Shown here: one piece after another, positions 1 through 4,764 of the stretch
Layout: the number at the start of each line of letters is the position of its first letter
How positions within the stretch are numbered: position 1 is the first letter of the stretch
Assembly (NCBI GenBank): GCA_016788805.1
Contig: JAEUSE010000061.1
Location: forward strand, 1-6,325
Source of the DNA: Candidatus Doudnabacteria bacterium
GTDB lineage: Bacteria > Patescibacteriota > Doudnabacteria > UBA920
Length of the DNA: 6,325 bases
Direction: 5' to 3'
Translations under genes and position numbers: made by a program
The notes under the pieces: model-generated
Told to the model about the DNA's origin: nothing
Databases searched by the model: none
Seen by the model: only the letters and a program-made list of their open reading frames with translations

Positions 1-133
1 AACACGATATGTTCTCATATAATCATTATACATGGGAATACACACCACCGCCCACCGTCAGTACCACAACTTTCACAGGGGTGAAAAGTGTTGCGTTAAT
101 AACAACACTTCCGGGCAATACCTAAAAACTCAT
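1..133. other. Left-edge region without a convincing gene
   Basis: This stretch has no supported coding sequence. It holds a TATAAT at 18-23 on the plus strand and another at 30-25 on the minus strand, and two small hairpins: TTTCAC/GTGAAA (71-76 with 81-86) and AAGTGTTG/CAACACTT (86-93 with 103-110). Together with the tRNA terminator it may be the intergenic space before a gene that lies off the left edge. Confidence 0.5.
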
Positions 134-174
134 CCAACAAAAAATACCCACACAGGGTGAGTATTTCTTGTTGG
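134..174 (-). terminator. Probable intrinsic terminator of the tRNA-Glu transcript
   Basis: A long, almost perfect inverted repeat spans 134-174 (CCAACAA at 134-140 against TTGTTGG at 168-174, with AAATAC/GTATTT and CAC/GTG further in, two mismatches, and a 5-base loop at 152-156). Read on the minus strand, the inner stem (about 147-161) is followed at once by six T residues (144-139), which is the arrangement of a Rho-independent terminator. It begins at the CCA end of the tRNA: the outermost stem bases are the encoded 3' CCA itself. A further TTTTT lies at 130-126. The structure is seen directly; its activity as a terminator is inferred. Confidence 0.6.
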
Positions 175-246
175 TAGCGCTACCGGGAATCGAACCCGGA
201 TTTTGTGGATGAGAACCACATATCCTAACCATTAGATGATAGCGCC
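172..246 (-). tRNA. tRNA-Glu, anticodon CTC
   Basis: Carries glutamate to GAG codons. On the minus strand the 75 bases fold into a full cloverleaf. The 7-bp acceptor is GGCGCTA/TAGCGCT with a G1-U72 wobble at its end. The D arm is ATC/GAT with a TAATGGTTAG loop. The anticodon stem is TGTGG/CCACA with loop TTCTCAT, giving anticodon CTC. The variable loop is AAAT. The T arm is CCGGG/CCCGG with loop TTCGATT, and the discriminator is A73. The CCA tail is encoded (positions 174-172). The short variable loop and the AATGGTTAGGA D-loop pattern fit a glutamate tRNA. It is transcribed away from the neighbouring protein genes, with a structured leader upstream and a terminator starting at its last bases. 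An isoacceptor with TTC anticodon would be expected elsewhere in the genome. Confidence 0.95.
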
Positions 247-254
247 ACGCTAAG

Positions 255-288
255 CGAGGCAGTACTCCCGCTCAGCGGGAGCGCCTCG
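255..288 (-). repeat. GC-rich stem-loop in the tRNA leader
   Basis: A two-part hairpin: outer stem CGAGGC (255-260) with GCCTCG (283-288), inner stem CTCCCGC (265-271) with GCGGGAG (275-281), and a 3-base loop TCA. It lies 8 bases upstream of the mature 5' end of the tRNA, so it would sit in the pre-tRNA leader if the promoter near 319-327 is used. Neither strand has a T-run after it, so it is not a typical intrinsic terminator. It could be a processing signal, a dispersed repeat or an operator; the sequence alone does not decide. Confidence 0.6.
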
Positions 289-318
289 TAATCAAACTTA
301 TTTATTGAATTCCTGCTT

Positions 319-327
319 ATTTTAGCA
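319..327 (-). promoter_or_regulatory. Possible extended -10 promoter for tRNA-Glu
   Basis: The minus strand reads TGCTAAAAT (327 to 319), an extended -10 element (TGn followed by TAAAAT, 5 of 6 to consensus). The hexamer 17 bases upstream, TTCCCT, is a poor -35, which an extended -10 can tolerate. Transcription would start near 312 and give a leader of about 65 bases holding the stem-loop at 255-288. The match is by eye. Confidence 0.4.
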
Positions 328-364
328 ACAACTACGTAAAAAGGGAAGAGGGCGCCACAACCCC

Positions 365-393
365 CGCATACGATAACCCCTCCTTTGTATGCG
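365..393. repeat. Inverted repeat upstream of the LMW-PTP promoter
   Basis: CGCATAC (365-371) and GTATGCG (387-393) are perfect 7-base reverse complements separated by 15 bases, centred about 50 bases upstream of the -10 box of the next gene. The spacing and place fit an operator or a hairpin in the divergent intergenic region. The loop carries CCCCTCCTTT on the plus strand (AAAGGAGGGG on the minus strand). No regulator is encoded next to it in the window. Confidence 0.4.
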
Positions 394-420
394 CTTACTG
401 TTTCTACGTTATTGCCATTC

Positions 421-429
421 TGTTATAAT
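421..429 (+). promoter_or_regulatory. Extended -10 promoter of the LMW-PTP gene
   Basis: TGTTATAAT is a perfect extended -10 element (TGn plus TATAAT at 424-429). The hexamer at 17-base spacing, TTTCTA (401-406), matches the -35 consensus at only 3 of 6 positions. The expected start of transcription is about 436-437, the A of the ATG chosen for the gene, so the mRNA would have no 5' leader or almost none. The element is also too close for the ATG at 428, which overlaps the -10 box, to serve as start. Confidence 0.6.
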
Positions 430-436
430 GGAACCC

Positions 437-964
437 ATGAAAAAGCTTATTGTGTTTGTGTGTAATGGTAACATACACCGCTCGGTTATTGCTGCTGCAT
501 TCTTTACCAATATTCTCGAAGAGCTTGGGTTAGATACTCAATACCAGGTCGAATCGTATGGGCTTCAGGGTACCCTGGGTACACCACCACCGTTGCACAA
601 GAAGCTAAAAGAATACCCAAAAGAATGGAGCGCCGCTGCGCCAATTTTACACGAGTTCGATATTAATATTGACCATCATTCCTATCAAAAAATTACGCCC
701 GCAGTAGCACAGAAAGCTGCAGTTATTATTGCAATGGATACAAAAACATATTCAGCTGCACCCAACGCACTCCTAAAACAGTTTCCAAACGCGGCCCAAA
801 AAATTCACAGCTTCTCGGAATTGACGCCCGGTCATAAAGATATTACCGATCCTCTAACAAGCGGCAGTCAACAGTTGCATAGAAACATAATCGGTGCCAT
901 TTGTTCGACCTTACTAAAAAATACGGATGGGGTTTTACGCATGTGCAATGCACACGCAAAGTAA
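437..964 (+). CDS. Low-molecular-weight protein tyrosine phosphatase family protein
   Basis: A 175-residue cytosolic protein of the LMW-PTP / arsenate reductase fold. Near the N-terminus is the phosphate-binding loop C-x5-R-S (C9 N G N I H R15 S16) right after a hydrophobic first strand (LIVFV). A DP pair at D138-P139 matches the general-acid loop of the family, though followed by Leu instead of the usual Tyr. The segment IIAMD (97-101) fits the strand before the later part of the fold. In the family, the Cys attacks a phosphotyrosine or similar phosphoester and the Asp protonates the leaving group. The usual second Cys of the CxGNxCRS form is His here, so thiol-redox control or arsenate reduction through that residue is not supported. 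ATG 437 is preferred over upstream in-frame starts (389, 428) because conserved sequence begins there and the promoter places the transcript start at about 437. The substrate is unknown. Confidence 0.75.
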   Translation: MKKLIVFVCNGNIHRSVIAAAFFTNILEELGLDTQYQVESYGLQGTLGTPPPLHKKLKEYPKEWSAAAPILHEFDINIDHHSYQKITPAVAQKAAVIIAMDTKTYSAAPNALLKQFPNAAQKIHSFSELTPGHKDITDPLTSGSQQLHRNIIGAICSTLLKNTDGVLRMCNAHAK

Positions 965-979
965 GCACACACTACCAAC

Positions 980-1747
980 TTGCAATACGAAGAAGTGGAA
1001 AACAATATTTACAAAGTCTACAAACCTTCGGGGTACACCCCTCTGCAGGTTTTAAACATATTGCGGGAGTTGGCGCACATACCGGACGGGGCGCCGCTCA
1101 CATACGCGGGTAGGTTGGATCCTATGGCGGAGGGGCTCTTGCTGGTGCTAGCAGGAGAGGCGGTGCATAGAAAAGATGAATTTTTGAAGTTAGATAAAAC
1201 GTATGTAGTCACTGCCCTGCTGGGCGTCGAGACGGACTCTTTTGACTTGTTGGGCATGCCCCGGCAAATTATACCTCACCTAACCTCTCCTATATTAGGA
1301 GAGGAACAAATCCAGCGCGTACTGCAGTCGTATATAGGTGAAGTAACTTTAGTGCTCCCCTTGTATAGCTCTCCGCCGGTTGACGGCAAACCACTGTTCC
1401 AACACGCGCAGCAAAACAACATGCAAGCGCAGGATGCACCAAAACGTACGACGACCATTTTTAATTGCGCCATGAACGGACTCGGCACGGTCAACTCCGA
1501 TACCTTACTAGACTATATCCACAAAACTATCAGTACTATTTATGGCGACTTTAGACAAACAAACATACTCGCGGCATGGGAACAGCTGCTAAATACCCAA
1601 CCGAGTCTACAAACAGTAACAGTTACGGTGCACTGCAGTAGCGGCACCTACATACGCTCTTTAGTGCAAGACTTAGGGACTCAACTTGGTTGTGGTGCAT
1701 GCGTGTACAAACTGGTACGCACGCAAGTTGGCAGCTTTGGGCTATAA
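980..1747 (+). CDS. truB: tRNA pseudouridine-55 synthase, TruB family
   Basis: Isomerises U55 of the tRNA T-loop to pseudouridine. The 255 residues show the family motifs in order: YKPSG (14-18), the catalytic segment YAGRLDPMAEGLLL with the nucleophile D47, LDKTYVV (71-77) and GVETDSFDLLG (82-92), the substrate-binding YSSPPVDGKPLF (129-140), and C-terminal SGTYIRSLVQDLG (221-233) with R226, ending KLVRTQVGSFGL. It stops there, so the C-terminal PUA-like domain of long TruB proteins is absent. The AGRLDP motif and SSPPV replace the common TGTLDP and SAxKV; such forms are, from memory, common in Patescibacteria. The start is uncertain: TTG 980 or GTG 995 (five residues shorter); neither has a clear ribosome binding site, and the only upstream limit is the in-frame TAA of the previous gene, 15 bases away. 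A perfect palindrome lies in the variable loop at codons 102-109. Confidence 0.85.
   Translation: MQYEEVENNIYKVYKPSGYTPLQVLNILRELAHIPDGAPLTYAGRLDPMAEGLLLVLAGEAVHRKDEFLKLDKTYVVTALLGVETDSFDLLGMPRQIIPHLTSPILGEEQIQRVLQSYIGEVTLVLPLYSSPPVDGKPLFQHAQQNNMQAQDAPKRTTTIFNCAMNGLGTVNSDTLLDYIHKTISTIYGDFRQTNILAAWEQLLNTQPSLQTVTVTVHCSSGTYIRSLVQDLGTQLGCGACVYKLVRTQVGSFGL
1284..1304. repeat. Perfect 9-bp palindrome inside truB
   Basis: CCTCTCCTA (1284-1292) and TAGGAGAGG (1296-1304) are exact reverse complements around a TAT loop. It is preceded by CCTCACCTAA (1274-1283). The whole is read in frame as PHLTSPILGEE, in the weakly conserved stretch between the GVETDSFDLLG and YSSPPVDG motifs of TruB. The layout resembles the widespread bacterial palindromic repeat of the CTCACCCTAACCCTCTCC type, which is usually intergenic; that resemblance is from memory. 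The structure itself is certain; its status as a dispersed repeat is not. Confidence 0.55.
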
Positions 1748-1789
1748 TATACATGCAGCCTAACAAAGTCCTGAGCGAAAACTACGCGC

Positions 1790-1793
1790 AGGA
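1790..1793 (+). promoter_or_regulatory. Shine-Dalgarno-like site of the P-type ATPase gene
   Basis: AGGA at 1790-1793 lies 9 bases before ATG 1803 and supports that start. It is the only gene in the window with a reasonable ribosome binding site by eye. Confidence 0.5.
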
Positions 1794-1802
1794 ATAATAC
1801 AT

Positions 1803-4151
1803 ATGGGCGATCAAATTTCCTCCAATCTCGAAACAATAAAAAAACACATCCGCCCCATTCTCTACAGAAATTCGGTTACCCTCCCGAATAGTATTTTTGC
1901 CGCGGTTACGCTCCTACTTATTGTGTTCGGAGAAATTCAAGAAGGCCTATTCATGTTTAGCATAGTCATGGTAAACAGCGTGGTGGGTACCGTGCAGGAC
2001 TTGCGGGCAAAAGTCGCCTTGGAACGTCTGCAAATTCTTATGACCCCCAAAGTCAAACGAGTGCTCGGCTCCGGCGAAACCGAAACGGTGTTACTAAAAG
2101 ACCTCCGACTGCACGACGAAGTAAAGGTAGAATTGGGCGACCAAATCCCGGCAGACGGGGTTATACGCACCAGCAACAGCGCGGAAGTAAACGAGGCGCT
2201 CCTAACAGGCGAGTCCAACAACATAGGCAAAAAGGTGGGCGATAAAGTTCTGGCCGGTAGTTTTATTATTGCCGGCAGCGCGACTATTGCCATTTCCGCC
2301 TTACCTGAAGAAAGTTTTGTCTCCAAAATGACCAGCCGACTGAAGGAGTACCAACAAAACTTAAGTCCTATTCAGCAAACCCTGGGTCTGTTTGTGCAGT
2401 ACATGACTTACGTGCTCATAGCCGGTATCTTGTACGTGCTTGTGGCGGGCATTACCGCGCATGAATTGGTTATATTTATTATTAAAGACATAGCTGCACT
2501 CACAGGAACGCTTGTTCCCCAAGGGCTCGTACTTGCCACTACAGTCTTTTTTGCCTACGGCGCGGTGCGCATGTTTAAAAAGCAAGTCTTACTCCAAGAA
2601 ATAAACGCTATTGAAAAACTCGGTCGCATAAAAAACCTCTGCGTAGATAAAACCGGCACACTCACCGAAAACCTACCAACGCTAGAAAAAATAATCACCA
2701 ACCAACCCTGGACCGAGGACTTGGCCAATACGCTCATTTTAGGTTACTTCACCGCCACGAGCGACGCTTCCCACACCGCGCAGGCTATTGAAAAACACAT
2801 TACCGCAAGCTTTGGCGGCACTATACTGCACTCCATCCCTTTTTCTTCCGGCCGTAAGTTTGGCAGCGCTACCATACAGCTCGGCGAAACAGAGCACGTA
2901 ACCGTGGTTGGTGCGCCTGACATACTGCTTACGCACATTCGCAACGAGGAGCAAAAACGATGGACCGAAGAACTCGTTACTACGCTTTCCAAACAAGCAA
3001 AACGGTTACTCTTGCTCACCGTAAGCCGCGGCCCGGTAGACGAACACTTAACCAACTGCTCGCTGGAGCCGATTGCGCTCTACGTGCTCGAAAACCCTCT
3101 TCGGAGCGGGACGGAAGAAATTATTCAATACTTCCAAAACCGAGGTGTAAGCATTCGGGTTATTTCCGGTGATAACGCCGGTACGGCCCAAGCCATTGCC
3201 AAGACCGCCGGCGTTAAACACACCGATTTAGTCATTACCGGTCCGGAAATAGACCTGTGGGATGATGAAGCCTACAGGGAGCGCGTACCGGCCTACCACG
3301 TGTTTGCCCGCATAAAACCGGAACAAAAAGAACAGATTATAAACACCCTTAAACGCACCGGCTTTACGGCCATGGTCGGCGACGGGGCCAATGACGCCCT
3401 CGCGTTAAAAACGGCCGACCTCGGCATTGCCATGTTCGACGGCGCCGGAGCCACTCGCTCAGTCGCGCAGGTCGTGCTTATGAACAATAGTTTTGGCTCT
3501 CTTCCTTCGGGGGTTAACTTAGCCGACAGTATTATTACCAACATTGAGCTGGTAGCCAGTGTGTTCTTCAATAAAGTCACCATCGGACTGCTGCTGTTTA
3601 TCTCCCTTGCCGCACTCGGCTACAATTATCCCGTGTCTACTCGAAATATTACGCTCATTAGTTATTGCACTATTGGCCTACCAATTTTTTACTGGGCTGT
3701 CTGGCCGGCTAAAAGTTTTTCCGATGCTCAAAGCCGTTCGTTCCTCCGCAAAATACTCCCCTATTCCGTCATACAAGGCACACTAACCACCATCGGCACC
3801 ATAGCGGTGTTTTCCATGAGTTTAGAACACATACATAGTGAGACTTCCAACATCTTGGTAGTACTCTCGCTTATCGCTTTTGGCTTCGCCTTCTTTATAA
3901 TGGCCCCGGGCGCCTATGGCACCAACAGCAGTGTCAGCCAAAAAAAGAATGTGTATACACTTACGGCCATTGTGCTAGCCATTATACTCATCCCTTACTC
4001 TTCGCCGTTTTTACGAAAATTCTTTGAACTGGCAAAGCCGCCTCTGTTGCAGTTACTCTACACGGGACTTATTGTGGCCGGCACGATTTTCCTACAATAC
4101 CAAGTTACCATTCGTTGGTTTCAAAAACCCAAACCTACCCCCACAAACTAA
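1803..4151 (+). CDS. Cation-transporting P-type ATPase, CtpE-like
   Basis: A 782-residue membrane pump that couples ATP hydrolysis to cation transport. Domains in order: two N-terminal TM helices (about 26-44, 49-64); the actuator domain with TGES (135-138); TM3-4 (about 196-217, 222-250) with TLVPQGL (236-242); the phosphorylation site DKTGT with D282; the nucleotide-binding domain with FSSGRK (347-352); SGDN (455-458), FARIKP (501-506) and the hinge GDGAND (526-531); then six more TM helices from about 583 to 767. There is no N-terminal metal-binding domain, which argues against heavy-metal P1B pumps. Length, the SGDN form and the M6 stretch TIGLPIF resemble actinobacterial CtpE, reported as a Ca2+ pump in mycobacteria. 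Oddities: Gln240 stands where Ca2+ pumps have Glu in PEGL, and Val369 where the KGA lysine is usual. Substrate therefore remains open; Ca2+ is the leading guess. It starts 55 bases after truB. Confidence 0.88.
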   Translation: MGDQISSNLETIKKHIRPILYRNSVTLPNSIFAAVTLLLIVFGEIQEGLFMFSIVMVNSVVGTVQDLRAKVALERLQILMTPKVKRVLGSGETETVLLKDLRLHDEVKVELGDQIPADGVIRTSNSAEVNEALLTGESNNIGKKVGDKVLAGSFIIAGSATIAISALPEESFVSKMTSRLKEYQQNLSPIQQTLGLFVQYMTYVLIAGILYVLVAGITAHELVIFIIKDIAALTGTLVPQGLVLATTVFFAYGAVRMFKKQVLLQEINAIEKLGRIKNLCVDKTGTLTENLPTLEKIITNQPWTEDLANTLILGYFTATSDASHTAQAIEKHITASFGGTILHSIPFSSGRKFGSATIQLGETEHVTVVGAPDILLTHIRNEEQKRWTEELVTTLSKQAKRLLLLTVSRGPVDEHLTNCSLEPIALYVLENPLRSGTEEIIQYFQNRGVSIRVISGDNAGTAQAIAKTAGVKHTDLVITGPEIDLWDDEAYRERVPAYHVFARIKPEQKEQIINTLKRTGFTAMVGDGANDALALKTADLGIAMFDGAGATRSVAQVVLMNNSFGSLPSGVNLADSIITNIELVASVFFNKVTIGLLLFISLAALGYNYPVSTRNITLISYCTIGLPIFYWAVWPAKSFSDAQSRSFLRKILPYSVIQGTLTTIGTIAVFSMSLEHIHSETSNILVVLSLIAFGFAFFIMAPGAYGTNSSVSQKKNVYTLTAIVLAIILIPYSSPFLRKFFELAKPPLLQLLYTGLIVAGTIFLQYQVTIRWFQKPKPTPTN

Positions 4152-4182
4152 AAAAAACGTTATGCCATATATCGTGTTTTTT
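4151..4182 (+). terminator. Weak terminator-like hairpin after the ATPase gene
   Basis: A run of A residues (4151-4156), ACG (4157-4159) and TAT (4161-4163) can pair with ATA (4169-4171), CGT (4173-4175) and the run of six T at 4177-4182, with one T/T mismatch and one bulged G. The stem is AT-rich and ends in a T-run, so it could end transcription on the plus strand just after the stop codon. Low GC makes it weak. Its place between the ATPase gene and a separate promoter for the next operon supports the reading. Confidence 0.4.
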
Positions 4183-4227
4183 ATAAATGCAGTACACCAG
4201 GCTCAACACCCCACCACATAGCCGCAA

Positions 4228-4256
4228 CTGACAGGGTTTAAAACTTACGATATACT
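4228..4256 (+). promoter_or_regulatory. Sigma70-type promoter of the dsbB-dsbA unit
   Basis: CTGACA (4228-4233) and TATACT (4251-4256) each match the consensus at 5 of 6 positions and are 17 bases apart, the ideal spacing. Transcription would start near 4263, giving a leader of about 24 bases before ATG 4287. This is the best classical promoter in the window and implies that the Dsb genes are expressed apart from the ATPase gene. Confidence 0.7.
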
Positions 4257-4270
4257 ACTTAAGGACCTCT

Positions 4271-4284
4271 TTAACACCTGTTAA
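4271..4284. promoter_or_regulatory. Small dyad just before the dsbB start
   Basis: TTAAC (4271-4275) and GTTAA (4280-4284) are inverted copies around ACCT, ending 2 bases before ATG 4287 and starting about 8 bases after the predicted transcript start. It could be an operator or a short mRNA hairpin at the ribosome entry site. At 5 bp and AT-rich it may also be chance. Confidence 0.3.
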
Positions 4285-4286
4285 CT

Positions 4287-4733
4287 ATGGAAAACAGCAA
4301 CGACAACAATGCGCCGTGGCCGGTGGGCTATCTTATTCTTGCCTGGGTGGGCAGTATTATTGGCCTTTTGGGCAGCTTATACTTTAGCGAAATAAAACAC
4401 TTTCCGCCGTGTGTACTCTGCTGGTTTCAACGCATATGCATGTACCCGCTGGTGCTGTTGTTGCCCATCGGGATTGTTATTCGGGACCGCAATGTGCACC
4501 TCTACGCCTTACCCCTCGCCATAGCCGGACTCGCGGTGAGTGTGTACCAAAACCTACTCTACTACCACATTATTTCCGAAGATTTAGCCCCCTGCGTAAT
4601 TGGCAACTCTTGCACCACAAAATTTATTCACTTGTTTGGTTTTTTAGATATTCCTCAATTGGCCGCGCTCGGGTTTCTCGGTATGACAATTTTACTGCTC
4701 ATGTTCCGCTCCGCCGTTAAACGCCGGTCTTAA
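4287..4733 (+). CDS. dsbB: Disulfide bond formation protein, DsbB/BdbC family
   Basis: A 148-residue membrane protein that reoxidises the extracytoplasmic thiol oxidase and passes electrons to quinone. Four TM helices are evident (about 13-33, 52-66, 72-91, 122-141). The first outer loop carries CVLC (C42-C45) in the family context PPCxLCWFQR, and the second outer loop carries the pair C103/C109 in APCVIGNSC, followed by the C-terminal motif DIPQLAALGF. The short length and the compact second loop fit the BdbC type of Gram-positive and Patescibacteria-like cells rather than the longer proteobacterial DsbB. C51 is an extra cysteine at the edge of TM2. It is the first gene after its own promoter; no convincing Shine-Dalgarno precedes the ATG (an AAGGA lies about 21 bases upstream, too far). 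The next gene encodes the expected partner, 31 bases away. Confidence 0.9.
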   Translation: MENSNDNNAPWPVGYLILAWVGSIIGLLGSLYFSEIKHFPPCVLCWFQRICMYPLVLLLPIGIVIRDRNVHLYALPLAIAGLAVSVYQNLLYYHIISEDLAPCVIGNSCTTKFIHLFGFLDIPQLAALGFLGMTILLLMFRSAVKRRS

Positions 4734-4764
4734 ATTACTAATAATTTATTATTCTCTCACACAT

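Noticed and set aside
32..160. A 42-codon plus-strand frame starting 8 bases after a TATAAT, similar to the leaderless layout of the LMW-PTP gene
   Set aside because: The peptide is rich in His, Thr and Asn with no hydrophobic core, and its end runs through the terminator hairpin of the tRNA. It looks like non-coding DNA.
265..281. Hairpin in the tRNA leader as an anticodon arm of a decayed tRNA
   Set aside because: The loop lacks the conserved U before the anticodon and no acceptor, D or T arm can be found around it.
322..369. A 15-codon minus-strand frame with AAAGGAGG 9 bases before its ATG
   Set aside because: Too short to judge, not followed by a gene it could regulate, and it ends inside the probable tRNA promoter. 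Mentioned only with the inverted repeat.
1018..1494. Open frames on the minus strand opposite truB (1018-1257, 1276-1494)
   Set aside because: They are shadows of the well-supported truB frame, with no family motifs of their own.
1743..1748. TATAAT overlapping the truB stop codon as a promoter of the ATPase gene
   Set aside because: No -35-like hexamer at 16-18 bases and no TGn extension; one hexamer in AT-rich sequence is weak evidence.
2739..3055. Overlapping minus-strand frames opposite the ATPase nucleotide-binding domain
   Set aside because: The plus-strand frame has clear P-type ATPase motifs throughout; the reverse frames have no recognisable features.
4409..4720. A 103-codon plus-strand frame overlapping dsbB
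   Set aside because: It lies inside dsbB in another frame, has no family features, and dsbB has both cysteine pairs and all four helices.
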